Assembly: GCF_016415625.1 (NCBI RefSeq) | Contig: NZ_WBXP01000037.1 | Location: 1 to 37,211 of the forward strand | Direction: 5' to 3' | Origin: Shimwellia pseudoproteus | Lineage (GTDB): Bacteria > Pseudomonadota > Gammaproteobacteria > Enterobacterales > Enterobacteriaceae | Length of the DNA: 37,211 bases | Shown: positions 19,417 to 28,910 of the stretch, one piece after another | How positions within the stretch are numbered: the stretch's first letter is position 1 | Layout: every line of letters starts with the position of its first letter | Position numbers and translations under genes: made by a program | The notes under the pieces: generated by a model | Told to the model about the DNA's origin: nothing | The model's database searches: none | What the model saw: the letters and a program-made list of their open reading frames with translations, nothing else

Positions 19417-20670
19417 TTAGTGCAGGCGGCGATGTAAGCGGCTGCCGGTAATCAGCGCCAGTACCAGCAGGGCGGCAATAAATCCACCCACCCCGGTCCA
19501 GCCATAACGGTGCCAGAACACTCCGCCCAGGGTGCCCGCAACACTGGAGCCAACATAATAGCTGAACAAATACAGCGAGGAGGCCTGGCCTTTGGCCCGG
19601 CGGGCGCGGGGGCCAATCCAGCTACTGGCCACGGAGTGGGCGGCAAAGAACCCGGCGGAGAACAGCAACATACCGGCAAAGATAAACCACAGAGAACCAA
19701 AAAAGGTCAGCAGCAGCCCTGCCAGCATCACGCCAGTAAACAGCAGCATCACCGGGCCACGACCATACTTAGCCGTCATTTGCCCCGCTTTAGGGGAGCT
19801 CCATGTCCCGGTGAGGTACACCACGGAAAGCAGCCCCACCACGGCCTGGTTCAGGTACCAGGGCCCGGCCATCAGGCGGTAGCCGATGTAGTTAAACAGC
19901 GTGACAAAGGCGCCCATCAGCAGGAACCCTTCGACAAACAGCAGCGGCAGCCCGCGATCGCGAAAGTGCAGATGCATATTGATCAACAGGTTATGTGGCC
20001 GCAGTGAGGTTGGGCGAAAATGCCGGGAAGGGGGGAGAATTTTCCAGAACATCAGCGCTGACGCGAGGGCGAAGCAACCAATGGCCGCCACGGCAATGCG
20101 CCAGTTAAAGAAATCGGTGATAACCCCGCTGAGCAGGCGGCCACTCATGCCGCCAATCGAGTTACCGCTGATATACAGCCCCATCGAAAACGCCACAAAG
20201 CTGGGGTGGATCTCTTCACTCAGGTAGGTCATGCCAACGGCGGCTACGCCGCTCAGTGAGAGGCCTATCAGGGCGCGCATGATAAGGATCCCGTGCCAGC
20301 TGGTCATCATGGTGGATAACAGCGTGCAGCAGGACGCCAGCAACAGGGCGGTGACCATCACCGGTTTGCGCCCGATAGCGTCAGATAACGGCCCGGTAAA
20401 GAGCAGCCCGATGGCGAGTGTCCCGGTGGCAATCGAGAGCGAGATACTGCTACTGGCGGGGGAGATAGCAAACTCCCGGGAGAGGATCGGCAATATCGGT
20501 TGTACACAGTACAGCAGCGCGAAGGTTGCCAGCCCGGCGGAAAACAGCGCCAGAGTGACACGCATAAATTGGGGAGTACCGCGTTTGATAAAGATGTCCG
20601 GCTGGCGAGTGGTAGCCACATCATCAGCACCCTGCGCCGGAGCAGGGGTATCGGCTATTGTACGACTCAA
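19417..20670 (-). CDS. ynfM: MFS transporter YnfM
   Basis: Inner-membrane major facilitator of 417 residues with 12 predicted helices. The DAIGRKPVM loop between helices 2 and 3 is a typical MFS signature. Length and sequence match K-12 YnfM closely; it is related to drug/arabinose-type efflux permeases and its substrate is not established to my knowledge. The start is a TTG codon at 20670, preceded by AAGGAT and giving MSRT as in K-12. It is divergent from the LysR gene ynfL across 124 bp, a usual arrangement of a regulator and its target. Confidence 0.92.
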   Translation of the reverse strand: MSRTIADTPAPAQGADDVATTRQPDIFIKRGTPQFMRVTLALFSAGLATFALLYCVQPILPILSREFAISPASSSISLSIATGTLAIGLLFTGPLSDAIGRKPVMVTALLLASCCTLLSTMMTSWHGILIMRALIGLSLSGVAAVGMTYLSEEIHPSFVAFSMGLYISGNSIGGMSGRLLSGVITDFFNWRIAVAAIGCFALASALMFWKILPPSRHFRPTSLRPHNLLINMHLHFRDRGLPLLFVEGFLLMGAFVTLFNYIGYRLMAGPWYLNQAVVGLLSVVYLTGTWSSPKAGQMTAKYGRGPVMLLFTGVMLAGLLLTFFGSLWFIFAGMLLFSAGFFAAHSVASSWIGPRARRAKGQASSLYLFSYYVGSSVAGTLGGVFWHRYGWTGVGGFIAALLVLALITGSRLHRRLH

Positions 20671-20794
20671 AATAGATCCTTACTCAATAATCCCCGTGAT
20701 TCACCGGAACGGGTACAACCGGATGATCGCTAGCGTAGGAAATTTTGATTATTTTGTATAATATATTAATACTCTCAATTGATATGTACAGAAT
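20671..20794. promoter_or_regulatory. ynfM-ynfL divergent promoter region
   Basis: 124 bp between divergent genes, AT-rich from 20738 on. TATAAT at 20757-20762 is a good -10 hexamer for ynfL, though no strong -35 was seen at 17 bp. LysR regulators usually bind in such shared regions, but I could not fix a T-N11-A site. Confidence 0.5.
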
Positions 20795-21715
20795 ATGAAT
20801 ATTGAGCTGCGCCACCTGCGTTATTTTGTTGCCGTTGCGGAAGAGCTGCATTTCGGGCGGGCCGCCGCGCGGTTGAACATTTCCCAGCCGCCGCTAAGCC
20901 AGCAGATCCAGGCGCTGGAACAGCAAATCCACGCCCGCCTGCTGGCCAGAACCAACCGCAGTGTTAGCCTGACCCCCGCCGGGGAGCAGTTCCTGGCTGA
21001 TGCCCGGCAGATCCTGAGTCTGGTGGACGTTGCCGCCGCCAGGGCCGCCAGGTTGCACCTCGGTGAAACCGGTGAATTGCGCCTTGGTTTTACCTCTTCC
21101 GCCCCTTTTATTACCTCGGTCTCAGAGACGCTCTCGGCGTTTCGCCAGCACTACCCGGATGTGCATATTCAGACCCGGGAAATCAACACCCGGGTGCAGA
21201 TAACCCTGCTGAACGATGGCGAACTGGATATCGGCCTGATGCGTAATACCCAGCTCCCGGACTCTCTGGCCTGTATGCCGATTCTCCGTGAGCCGCTGCT
21301 GGCCATGGTGCATCACAGCCACCCGCTGGCGGGGCGGGCGGTTATTTCCCTGGATGAACTGGCCAGTGAGCCTTTTGTCTTCTTCGACCCCCATGTGGGT
21401 ACCGGATTGTACGATGACATCCTCGGGCTGCTGCACCGCTATGGGGTGGTGCCCAAAATCACCCAGGAGGTGGGGGAGGCGATGACCATTATTGGCCTGG
21501 TCGCTGCAGGGCTGGGGGTGTCGATATTGCCGGCGTCATTCCGGCGGGTGCAGTTGCACGAAATGGCCTGGGTTCCGCTGCACGAGCCGGAGGCGGTGTC
21601 AGAGATGTGGCTGGTGTGGCCCCGGCACCATGAACAGGGGGCGGCCACCGCACGTTTTATCGATATGCTTTCCCGGGCTGCCGGGATAGCAAAAAAGGCA
21701 GAAACCCACTGTTAA
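20795..21715 (+). CDS. ynfL: LysR-family transcriptional regulator YnfL
   Basis: LysR-type regulator of 306 residues. The N-terminal helix-turn-helix at about 1-60 has the family pattern LRHLRYFVAVAEELHFGRAA and LNISQPPLSQQIQALE. The effector-binding domain covers about 90-295. It is divergent from ynfM, as in K-12, so control of ynfM is likely by inference. The ligand is unknown. Confidence 0.92.
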   Translation: MNIELRHLRYFVAVAEELHFGRAAARLNISQPPLSQQIQALEQQIHARLLARTNRSVSLTPAGEQFLADARQILSLVDVAAARAARLHLGETGELRLGFTSSAPFITSVSETLSAFRQHYPDVHIQTREINTRVQITLLNDGELDIGLMRNTQLPDSLACMPILREPLLAMVHHSHPLAGRAVISLDELASEPFVFFDPHVGTGLYDDILGLLHRYGVVPKITQEVGEAMTIIGLVAAGLGVSILPASFRRVQLHEMAWVPLHEPEAVSEMWLVWPRHHEQGAATARFIDMLSRAAGIAKKAETHC

Positions 21716-21757
21716 TTGTGCGGTATATCACAACCCAGGGTAAATATTTGACGCCGT

Positions 21758-21777
21758 ATGTTGAAGTGCTTCAACAT
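21758..21777. promoter_or_regulatory. perfect 9+9 bp palindrome upstream of mlc
   Basis: ATGTTGAAG and CTTCAACAT are exact inverse complements separated by two bases, 45 bp upstream of the mlc start. It is too symmetric for chance and not followed by a T-run, so an operator is more likely than a terminator. The binding protein is not identified. Confidence 0.6.
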
Positions 21778-21785
21778 GACACAAG

Positions 21786-21810
21786 ATTATTTCGAAGCGC
21801 GAAAATAAAT
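21786..21810. promoter_or_regulatory. Mlc-type operator upstream of mlc
   Basis: An imperfect palindrome: left arm ATTATTTCG (21786-21794), right arm CGAAAATAAAT (21800-21810). It has the TTATTT...AAATAA plan of Mlc/NagC sites. It lies 11 bp before the mlc start. Mlc represses its own gene in E. coli, so autoregulation is expected. Confidence 0.75.
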
Positions 21811-21821
21811 GGAGAAGTAAG

Positions 21822-23036
21822 GTGGTCGCTGATAATCAGCCAGGACATATTGATCAGATAAAACAGACCAACGCCGGGGCAGTATACCGCCTGATCGATC
21901 AGCTTGGTCCTGTCTCGCGCATTGATCTTTCCCGCCTTGCCCAACTGGCGCCCGCCAGTATTACCAAAATCGTGCGTGAAATGCTGGAAGCGCACCTGGT
22001 TCAGGAGACGGAAATCCAGGAGCCGGGGAGCCGTGGCCGCCCGGCGGTTGGCTTAATTGTGGAAACCGACGCCTGGCATTTTTTATCGGTTCGTATTCAG
22101 CGCGGGGAGATAAACCTCGCCTTGCGGGATCTGAGCAGTAATCTGGTGGCCCAGGAAACGCAACCGCTGCCGGAAGATGCCCAGCCGCTGTGCGATCGCA
22201 TTATCCACGAGATCGACCAGTTTTTTATCCGCCATCAGAAGCGCCTGGAACGCCTGACGGCCATTGCGGTGACCTTACCGGGGATCATTAATACGACCCA
22301 GGGGATCGTCCACCGGATGCCGTTTTATCAAGTCGAAGATATGCCGCTCAAAACTGCCCTGAGTGAGCATACCGGTGTCCCGGTCTATATTCAGCACGAT
22401 ATCAGTGCCTGGACCATGGCCGAGTCCCTGTTCGGGGCCTCCCGGGGGGCGAGGGATGTTATCCAGGTGGTGATTGATCATAACGTCGGCGCCGGGGTGA
22501 TTACCGACGGCCGCCTGCTACACGCCGGGAGCAGCAGCCTGGTGGAGATTGGCCATACCCAGGTCGATCCCTATGGCCGGCGCTGTTATTGCGGCAATCA
22601 CGGCTGCCTGGAAACCATTGCCAGTATCGACAGCATTCTTGAACTGGCGCAACTGCGCCTGAGCCAGTCGATGAGCTCCACCTTGCACGGCCAGGCGTTG
22701 ACGGTAGCGTCGTTGTGCCAGGCGGCCTGCCAGGGGGATTTGTTAGCCAGGGACATTATTAACGGCGTGGGTAACCATGTCGGGCGTATTCTGGCCATTA
22801 TGGTAAACCTGTTTAACCCCCAAATGATCCTGATTGGCTCCCCGCTAAACCAGGCGTCAGAGATTTTACATCCCGCCATCCTTGATTGTATCCGGCGCCA
22901 GTCGCTACCGGCGTATAGCCAGAAAACCCTGGTACAAAGCACGCAGTTTTCCAGCCGTGGCACCATGGGGGGGGCGGCGCTGGTAAAAGATGCGCTCTAT
23001 AATGGTTCGCTGTTGCTGCAATTGTTACAGGGATAA
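21822..23036 (+). CDS. mlc: Glucose-responsive transcriptional repressor Mlc
   Basis: ROK-family repressor of sugar-uptake genes (ptsG, ptsHI, mal and man genes in E. coli); it is pulled off DNA by unphosphorylated EIICB-Glc when glucose is taken up. The 404 residues show an N-terminal helix-turn-helix (about 20-75), a ROK sugar-kinase-like body and the zinc site H245, C255, C257, C262 in CYCGNHGCLE. The start is GTG, as in K-12, with GGAG seven bases before it. An Mlc-type operator overlaps the upstream region. It is also called dgsA. Confidence 0.96.
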   Translation: MVADNQPGHIDQIKQTNAGAVYRLIDQLGPVSRIDLSRLAQLAPASITKIVREMLEAHLVQETEIQEPGSRGRPAVGLIVETDAWHFLSVRIQRGEINLALRDLSSNLVAQETQPLPEDAQPLCDRIIHEIDQFFIRHQKRLERLTAIAVTLPGIINTTQGIVHRMPFYQVEDMPLKTALSEHTGVPVYIQHDISAWTMAESLFGASRGARDVIQVVIDHNVGAGVITDGRLLHAGSSSLVEIGHTQVDPYGRRCYCGNHGCLETIASIDSILELAQLRLSQSMSSTLHGQALTVASLCQAACQGDLLARDIINGVGNHVGRILAIMVNLFNPQMILIGSPLNQASEILHPAILDCIRRQSLPAYSQKTLVQSTQFSSRGTMGGAALVKDALYNGSLLLQLLQG

Positions 23037-23429
23037 CGCCGGGACGGGAATAATGACCTGCGAGAGAAATAATTATTCCTGGGTAATTAACCGCCGCCAG
23101 GCGCAATATATTGCGTGCGTCTGGTGATAACCGATTTTTGCTGATACTCCTTTCCTGGTATTAATTCGCTATCCTTTACGGGTATGGCTATTCTTTATTC
23201 GGGCTAAGGCTGTTTTTTACCGCACAGACCGCGCTGTGGCGCCGGTGAGGATGTGACATTTATCCCCTTGAATTTACGGTGGGATATTCAATGTTACATT
23301 TATGCTGTTAACAATTTGCACGGGATTCACCAAAAATTGCGCTACCTCAATCTGGCGGTAAACATCTTCTTTTAGACTTTATTGCAATTACTGAGTTGTT
23401 TATTTCTTTGTCCGAACCCCGGAGTTGTC
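23037..23429. other. 393-bp intergenic region mlc-ynfK
   Basis: No gene found on either strand. It contains a perfect 14-bp palindrome CGCAATATATTGCG (23102-23115), 66 bp after mlc, and AT-rich sequence from about 23270 that probably holds the ynfK promoter. Confidence 0.6.
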
Positions 23430-24125
23430 ATGTTTAAGCGTTTTTTCATCACAGGTACCGATACTGCTGTCGGCAAGACGGTTGTGTCCAGGGCATTGCT
23501 ACAGGCTCTGGCGGCCAGTGGCGAATGCGTAGCCGGTTACAAGCCCGTTGCAAAGGGCAGTAAAATGACCCCGGAAGGGTTGCGTAACAAAGATGCGCTG
23601 GTGCTGCAAAGCACATCCACCCTCGACTTACCCTACAGTGCCGTGAATCCCGTGGCCCTCAGCGAAGAAGAGAGTAGCGTTGCCCACAGTAGCCCCATTA
23701 ACTATTCACTGCTCTCGGAAGGGCTGGCCCATCTGAGTGGCCGGGCTGATCATGTGCTGGTGGAAGGCACCGGTGGCTGGCGTAGCCTGATGAACGATCT
23801 GCGCCCGCTGTCAGAGTGGGTTGTTCAGGAGCAACTGCCGGTGCTGATGGTGGTGGGTATCCAGGAGGGCTGCATTAACCACGCGATCCTTACCGCGCAG
23901 GCCGTGGCCAATGGCGGGTTACCGTTAATTGGCTGGGTGGCCAACCGGATCAACCCCGGGCTGGCCCACTATGCGGAAATTATCGATGTGCTGAGCAAAA
24001 AGATCCCGGCACCGCTGATTGGTGAGTTGCCTTACCTGCCCCGGGCAGAGCAGCGGGAGCTGAGCCAGTATATTGATGCCGATAGGTTACACGCTGCGCT
24101 GGCGATAGATAGAGTTCGGGTGTAA
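23430..24125 (+). CDS. ynfK: Dethiobiotin synthetase paralogue YnfK (BioD2)
   Basis: ATP-dependent carboxylase-type enzyme homologous to dethiobiotin synthetase BioD, which closes the ureido ring of dethiobiotin from diaminopelargonate, CO2 and ATP. The 231 residues carry the P-loop GTDTAVGKT (9-17) and [10 protein letters not shown], where the BioD family usually has EGAGG. ATG at 23430 was chosen over one 16 codons upstream because GGAG precedes it and the family start [12 protein letters not shown] follows. K-12 also has this paralogue next to mlc, apart from the bio operon. The 3' end overlaps convergent clcB by 39 bases. Confidence 0.92.
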   Translation: MFKRFFITGTDTAVGKTVVSRALLQALAASGECVAGYKPVAKGSKMTPEGLRNKDALVLQSTSTLDLPYSAVNPVALSEEESSVAHSSPINYSLLSEGLAHLSGRADHVLVEGTGGWRSLMNDLRPLSEWVVQEQLPVLMVVGIQEGCINHAILTAQAVANGGLPLIGWVANRINPGLAHYAEIIDVLSKKIPAPLIGELPYLPRAEQRELSQYIDADRLHAALAIDRVRV

Positions 24126-25364
24126 CCAGCGCGATAATACGGAACCCAGCACGCTGGCCAGCAATATCCCGGGGAGTAAACCAAATTCCCCGGTCATTTC
24201 ACAGACCATCAGGGCGGACATGATTGGCGCGTGGGTGGTGGCCGCCAGAAATGCCCCCATTCCCGTCAGCGCCAGCAAAATAGCGGTGCTATCGCCGGCG
24301 GTTAACTGCGCACACTGCCCGGCTATCAGGCCAATCGCCGCGCCGACAAACAGTGTCGGGGTAAATACCCCACCGGGTGCGCCGGAGCCGCAGCTGGCCA
24401 GCACCGCGATCAGTTTACACACCAGAATACCGGCCACTACCCACACCGGGGGCGGCAGGGTAAGAAACGATTGCACCACGCTGTAACCATTCCCCCATAC
24501 CTGGGGCATCACCAGGGATAGCCCGCCAACAATCAACCCGCCAAGGCCCAGTTGCAGGGGGGGAGGGAGCCGCAGTGCGCGAAACCCGCGGCTACTGATC
24601 GCCAGCAGCTGTAAAAATAGCGGCCCACTCAGGCCGGCCAGCAACCCGGTCAGCGCCATAAAGGCGTATTGCAACAGTGACGGTGGCGCCACGGGGGTGA
24701 CGCTGTACAGCGGATGTGGGCTACCGGTCAGCCACTGGGTGAGCAGCAGCGCGCTGACCGCAGCCACCAGTACCGGGCCCAGCGAGGCGAGCAATAATGA
24801 GCCGAATAAGATCTCGGCAATAAACAAACTGCCCGCCAGCGGGGCATGGTACGCGCTGGCCATCCCCGCCGCCGCCCCGCATGCCACCCATAATTTCCAT
24901 TCGTCACTTTTACTCACAGCCCGGGCAATCAGGGACGCCGCCACCGTGGCCAGCAGGATCATCGCCCCTTCGCGGCCGATGGCGCTACCGCTGGCCACCA
25001 CCACCAGCGAGGCGCTGGATTTTACCAGACTGGCAATAGTGTCCAGCCGGCCGTCACCGGTCTCAATGGCTTCCATATAATCGGTTGGGGCATGGGAGCC
25101 CTGGCGGGCTGAACGCTGCCACCCCCAGAGGATCAGGCCCGCGACCAGGCCACCTAGTGCCGGGGTGAGCGCTCTGCGCCACGGGGCCAGGGCCTGGGCG
25201 GCCTGCACCAGGCTGCCGCTGTCATTATTGAGCAGCAGCCGTTCCAGGTTAAACATGGCCACGCGAAACAGCCAGACCACCAGCGCGGCAACAACCCCGA
25301 TGGTGATGGCCATCACCAGGCGGCGCAACAGGGTGCTAAATTCAGGGAATCCTCTGGTTAACAT
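24087..25364 (-). CDS. clcB: Voltage-gated ClC-type chloride channel/antiporter ClcB
   Basis: ClC-family chloride transporter of the inner membrane; E. coli ClcA and ClcB support extreme acid resistance. The 425 residues show GSAIGREGA (126-134), with E132 as the gating glutamate, and the second selectivity motif [11 protein letters not shown] in the second half, with many hydrophobic helices. It starts 11 bases after the dmsD stop on the same strand, so it is probably co-transcribed. Its last 39 bases overlap the end of convergent ynfK. Acid-related asr lies in the same region. Confidence 0.93.
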   Translation of the reverse strand: MLTRGFPEFSTLLRRLVMAITIGVVAALVVWLFRVAMFNLERLLLNNDSGSLVQAAQALAPWRRALTPALGGLVAGLILWGWQRSARQGSHAPTDYMEAIETGDGRLDTIASLVKSSASLVVVASGSAIGREGAMILLATVAASLIARAVSKSDEWKLWVACGAAAGMASAYHAPLAGSLFIAEILFGSLLLASLGPVLVAAVSALLLTQWLTGSPHPLYSVTPVAPPSLLQYAFMALTGLLAGLSGPLFLQLLAISSRGFRALRLPPPLQLGLGGLIVGGLSLVMPQVWGNGYSVVQSFLTLPPPVWVVAGILVCKLIAVLASCGSGAPGGVFTPTLFVGAAIGLIAGQCAQLTAGDSTAILLALTGMGAFLAATTHAPIMSALMVCEMTGEFGLLPGILLASVLGSVLSRWLHPNSIYRQRSV

Positions 25365-25375
25365 CAGCAGGTCAC

Positions 25376-26011
25376 TTACCGGTAGAGCTTTTTCCCGGCC
25401 ACCGGGATCAGCAGCGCGTCACGCCAGTGTGCCAGGGTGTGGCGGGCTAACTCGCCGAGCGCCTGATAAAACGGATGATCGGCTGCGGCAATAAACAGGG
25501 TCAGAAAACGTTCTGACCAGGGGAGAATATGCCAGGCCAGCAGTTCATCAACCTGGTGCGGCTGTTGCTGTTCTGCCAGCCAGGCCGCCAGCATCAGCAG
25601 GGTACCGAAATGGTCATCGGGCTCGTTATCCTGTTGCTGGAATACAATCCCCTGGGCGCGCATCCACTGGCGTAATGCCAGCATCGAATCACCGAACAGT
25701 ACGCATTCTTTGTCCAGCCAGACAGATCCCCAGGGCGGTGCGGGTAAGGCATCCGGGCCGATAAATAAGCGTTGATGGGCGCCGCGCAGGGCGGCCATAT
25801 CGCCATTTTTCAGGGCAAGGCTGAGCTGCTCACCGTAATGCAGGGACGACGTATCCTGCCACGGCCACTGGCTGGTCCAGCCGGGGGCGGTGAGGGTGGT
25901 GAGCAGCGGGGCGACGGTTTCGCTGTCCGGGGCATAATAAAATAGCGCGCCCAGAATCCGGCCGCTGATGGCAATACCGGCAAGACGTTGGGAATCACAG
26001 GCTGAAGGCAT
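25376..26011 (-). CDS. dmsD: Tat proofreading chaperone DmsD
   Basis: Redox enzyme maturation chaperone of the TorD/DmsD family, which binds the twin-arginine leader of DMSO reductase-type molybdoenzymes (DmsA, YnfE/F) until cofactor insertion. The 211 residues contain LFIGP near 85, the family hinge motif [10 protein letters not shown] near 135 and an all-helical make-up. AGGAA precedes the start. In K-12 it follows ynfEFGH; here none of these reductase genes is present, so its client must be encoded elsewhere or be lost. Confidence 0.9.
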   Translation of the reverse strand: MPSACDSQRLAGIAISGRILGALFYYAPDSETVAPLLTTLTAPGWTSQWPWQDTSSLHYGEQLSLALKNGDMAALRGAHQRLFIGPDALPAPPWGSVWLDKECVLFGDSMLALRQWMRAQGIVFQQQDNEPDDHFGTLLMLAAWLAEQQQPHQVDELLAWHILPWSERFLTLFIAAADHPFYQALGELARHTLAHWRDALLIPVAGKKLYR

Positions 26012-26168
26012 AACACGGTTCCTGATGATGTAAAGGGCCGGGCGTGGGCTGGATGTCTGCCCCGCAGAACCCCGTATTTTCTACAAAACAGCAGAAATAT
26101 CTTTAATACATATCAAACTCAGGGTGTTCAGCGCCGGGAGGCCCCAGCAGCGCCCCGGCGTGGCGGTG

Positions 26169-26423
26169 TTATTGTGCGCTGTCGTTAGTGCGGGTATAGA
26201 CAATCTTTTGGGTGTCATTGGCACAGTGGCCGACAACCTGGCCGTTGTTTGGGTCCACCTGATCATTGGGGACAATGGTCAGCGTAAAGTTATTTTCCGG
26301 CACGCCATTTTTAATAATGCGCTGTTCGATATCGGCTTTTACGCGTTCGCAGGAGTTGGTTGCTGCCAGGACCGGGGTGGCGGCCATCAACAGTAATGCG
26401 CTAATCCAGACCGTCTTTTTCAT
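26169..26423 (-). CDS. ynfD: DUF1161 periplasmic protein YnfD
   Basis: Small exported protein of 84 residues with a signal peptide (about 1-20, cleavage at VLA|AT). The mature part has the DUF1161 pattern: SCERVKADIEQRI, then a strand FTLTIV, then VVGHC and KIVYTR. Two cysteines probably form a disulphide. The function is unknown. AAGGA precedes ATG. In K-12 ynfD precedes ynfE; here it directly precedes dmsD with a 157-bp gap, consistent with loss of the reductase genes between them. Confidence 0.85.
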   Translation of the reverse strand: MKKTVWISALLLMAATPVLAATNSCERVKADIEQRIIKNGVPENNFTLTIVPNDQVDPNNGQVVGHCANDTQKIVYTRTNDSAQ

Positions 26424-26530
26424 AGTCTCGTCCTTTGTTGATTGAGTGATGTAATCATAGCAGATTGCGGTGGTGTACGGCTTAAGGTATTGATATTTTC
26501 GGAATTGATGAACCAGTACACCAGGCAGAA

Positions 26531-27088
26531 TTACTGGGCGGTAGGGATAACCGGGTTACCCGGAGTACGGTGTTCCGCGAGGTACTGGTGCTGGAAAATA
26601 CACATCCGGATGGTATTACGGTATTCACCATTAATAAAAAACTCGTGGATTAATTCACCTTCGACCATAAAGCCCAGCTTCTGGTAAATATGAATGGCCC
26701 GGGCATTTTCTTTATCGACAATCAGATAGAGTTTATAGAGATTCAGTACCGTAAAGCCGTAATCCATCGCCAGTTTTGCGGCCCGGGATGCCAGACCTTT
26801 ACCCTGATACTCCGGGGAGATAATAATCTGAAATTCAGCCCGGCGATGAACATGGTTAATTTCCACCAACTCCACCAGTCCGGCGCTGTTGCCGTCACAC
26901 TCCACCACAAAGCGGCGCTCGCTTTGGTCATGGATATGCTTATCGTAGAGATCGGATAATTCAACAAAGGCTTCGTAGGGCTCTTCAAACCAGTAGCGCA
27001 TGACGCTGGCGTTATTGTCTAGTTGATGCACAAATCGCAAATCTTCGCGTTCCAGGGGGCGCAAGCGGATAGTAGTGGCTGATGACAT
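26531..27088 (-). CDS. speG: Spermidine N1-acetyltransferase SpeG
   Basis: GNAT-family acetyltransferase that uses acetyl-CoA to acetylate spermidine and spermine, lowering polyamine toxicity. The 185 residues cover a complete GNAT domain, including the acetyl-CoA loop [20 protein letters not shown] and the downstream [26 protein letters not shown] precedes the start. It lies downstream of ynfB on the same strand, separated by a terminator-like hairpin. The exporter genes mdtJI in the same window deal with the same substrate. Confidence 0.95.
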   Translation of the reverse strand: MSSATTIRLRPLEREDLRFVHQLDNNASVMRYWFEEPYEAFVELSDLYDKHIHDQSERRFVVECDGNSAGLVELVEINHVHRRAEFQIIISPEYQGKGLASRAAKLAMDYGFTVLNLYKLYLIVDKENARAIHIYQKLGFMVEGELIHEFFINGEYRNTIRMCIFQHQYLAEHRTPGNPVIPTAQ

Positions 27089-27117
27089 GAACAGTCCTTA
27101 TGGATGCTGAGGTGATG

Positions 27118-27141
27118 AAACTGCCCCCGGGAGGGCAGTTT
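27118..27141 (-). terminator. hairpin between ynfB and speG
   Basis: AAACTGCCC and GGGCAGTTT form a 9-bp perfect stem with a 6-nt loop. On the minus strand only TTT then CAT follows, so it may act as a leaky terminator setting the ynfB to speG ratio. It overlaps the last codons of no gene. Confidence 0.5.
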
Positions 27142-27146
27142 GACTA

Positions 27147-27485
27147 TCAGGGGCGAACGACACGGCCGGTGCTGCGATCCAGGCAGCGGCGGGTGCTGGG
27201 CTCCCAGTACGCGTTAACATTGCTGCTTTGCAGGCAGTTATCCCGGTTATCAAATGCATTATCGGCTTTATCCCACTCTTTTTCCGCCCGGGTGTTTACC
27301 TTCTGGCGCAGGGAGCGGGTATCGTTCCATTGTTCTTTATCCATTGCGGCTTCCTGGCGGCTCTGGGCGCTATCCCCGGACTCAATAACCAGTTTGTTGG
27401 TTGCTGCCTGGAGGGGGGCTGTCATCACAACGGCGCCCATGGCAAACACCGCCAGTGCCACGGTGTTGCGAATAAAAATCCTCAT
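27147..27485 (-). CDS. ynfB: DUF1283 periplasmic protein YnfB
   Basis: Exported protein of 112 residues (K-12 YnfB has 113) with a signal peptide (about 1-28, cleavage near LQA|AT). The mature part is highly polar, with [13 protein letters not shown] and the family end [18 protein letters not shown], and two cysteines. The function is unknown. AAGGAAGAG precedes ATG. The order ynfB-speG is conserved with K-12. Confidence 0.88.
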   Translation of the reverse strand: MRIFIRNTVALAVFAMGAVVMTAPLQAATNKLVIESGDSAQSRQEAAMDKEQWNDTRSLRQKVNTRAEKEWDKADNAFDNRDNCLQSSNVNAYWEPSTRRCLDRSTGRVVRP

Positions 27486-27839
27486 ACTCTCTTCCTTCTT
27501 AGTCGTGCAGGGTCATTATCACCCGCCATCCCACTATATCACCGGACCTCAGCCCCTGAAAGCGGGCGGCATCGGGCACCGGTAGCAATACGTTTCATGG
27601 TCTATTGACCGTATTATCTGCGGATAATTCCGGTAGTTACAATGAAAAGACGATGATATTTGGCATGTTTTACGATTTTTGTTGGTCAGCGGTTTAAATA
27701 TACTTGTATGGTAGATGGTTGGAAGTAGACGCTGCGCATTAATACAGGGTTATGAAACCAGCCGCTATCGTCAGCTTTACTGGTGCCAGCAGTGTGTTGT
27801 GCTGGCCACAATATCTGCCAGACGTGTGGAGTAGTGAAG
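27486..27839. other. 354-bp divergent region ynfB-rspB
   Basis: Contains the promoters of ynfB (minus) and rspB (plus). The rspB-proximal half holds TATACT (27699-27704), a possible -10, overlapping a 21-bp element at 27702-27722 that recurs upstream of ydfI. No gene is seen. Confidence 0.65.
27702..27722 (+). promoter_or_regulatory. candidate RspR operator, copy 1 (upstream of rspB)
   Basis: Core ACTTGTATGGTAG followed by an ATGGTTGG half. The core matches the copy at 30363-30383 (opposite strand) at 12 of 13 positions. It overlaps a possible -10 hexamer, as expected for a repressor site. RspR is the nearest candidate regulator. Confidence 0.55.
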
Positions 27840-28856
27840 ATGAAAAGTATTGTGATTGAGCGGCCGGATACGCTGCGATTTGCTGAACGGGCAGTGCCTG
27901 AGCCTGGCCGGCACGAAGTGCGGGTAAAGGTGCGCCTGGCGGGGATATGCGGCTCTGACAGCCATATCTACCGCGGCCACAACCCGTTTGCCCGTTACCC
28001 CCGGGTGATTGGCCATGAATTCCTCGGCATTATTGATGCCACCGGCCCGGAAGTCGATCCGGCGCGTCTCGGGGAGCGGGTCGCCGTCGATCCAGTTATC
28101 AGCTGTGGCCACTGTTACCCTTGCCAGCAGCAGCGGCCCAACGTGTGTACCTCTCTGGCCGTGCTGGGCGTTCACCGGGACGGAGGGTTCAGTGAATATG
28201 CTGTGGTACCCGCGGCAAATGCCTGGGCAATACCGGCGCATATTAGCGATGAGTATGCCGTGATGACAGAGCCTTTCACCATTGCGGCCAATGTGACCGC
28301 CCAGGTGTGCCCGCACCCGGACGATGTGGCGTTGATCTATGGCGCAGGGCCTATGGGGCTGACAACGTTGCAGGCGCTGAAAGGGGTCTATCGGGTAGGC
28401 CTGGTTATCGTGGCGAACCCGGTGAATGAGCGCCTGGCGATGGCGCAACACTCCGGTGCGGATGAGGTTATCAATAACCGTGAATGTGCCCTGGACGCGT
28501 GGCTGGCGGAGCGCAATATTCGCCCGACACTGATAGTGGATGCCGCCTGCCATCCGGCAATTCTTGATGAGGCGATACGGCTGGCTTCCCCGGCCGGGCG
28601 GATCGTGATTATGGGGTTCTCTACCGCGTCCTGTACCGTCACGCAGCAGGCGATTACCGGTAAAGAGTTAACGATTTACTCCTCGCGGCTGAACGCCGGT
28701 AAGTTTCCGGTGGTGATTGACTGGTTAGCCCGCGGGCTTATCGACCCGGGGAAGCTGATTACCCATAAAGTCGATTATCAACAGGTCATCCAGGCTATTG
28801 AATTGTTCGAAAGGGATCAACAGCACTGCTGCAAAGTGCTGTTGACGTTCCCCTAA
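27840..28856 (+). CDS. rspB: Zinc-type alcohol dehydrogenase-like protein RspB
   Basis: Medium-chain zinc dehydrogenase of 338 residues, likely oxidising a polyol or sugar acid with NAD. It has the catalytic zinc ligands C37 and H59 with E60 (GHE), and the structural zinc quartet C89, C92, C95, C103. The Rossmann loop YGAGPMGL lies near 168. ATG at 27840 was preferred to an upstream one at 27783, because a GGAG-type ribosome site and the family start MKSIVIE follow it. In K-12 rspB accompanies rspA, a mannonate/altronate-type dehydratase; no rspA is present here and a transporter gene follows instead. Confidence 0.9.
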   Translation: MKSIVIERPDTLRFAERAVPEPGRHEVRVKVRLAGICGSDSHIYRGHNPFARYPRVIGHEFLGIIDATGPEVDPARLGERVAVDPVISCGHCYPCQQQRPNVCTSLAVLGVHRDGGFSEYAVVPAANAWAIPAHISDEYAVMTEPFTIAANVTAQVCPHPDDVALIYGAGPMGLTTLQALKGVYRVGLVIVANPVNERLAMAQHSGADEVINNRECALDAWLAERNIRPTLIVDAACHPAILDEAIRLASPAGRIVIMGFSTASCTVTQQAITGKELTIYSSRLNAGKFPVVIDWLARGLIDPGKLITHKVDYQQVIQAIELFERDQQHCCKVLLTFP

Positions 28857-28910
28857 TAACTATAATTATTGCGAGTTTGTGGTCCGCAATATTCATTACG
28901 GATAACGATT

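Noticed and set aside
27777..28553. 258-codon minus-strand frame over rspB
   Set aside because: It is antisense to the zinc dehydrogenase with complete metal ligands, and has no ribosome site or family pattern.
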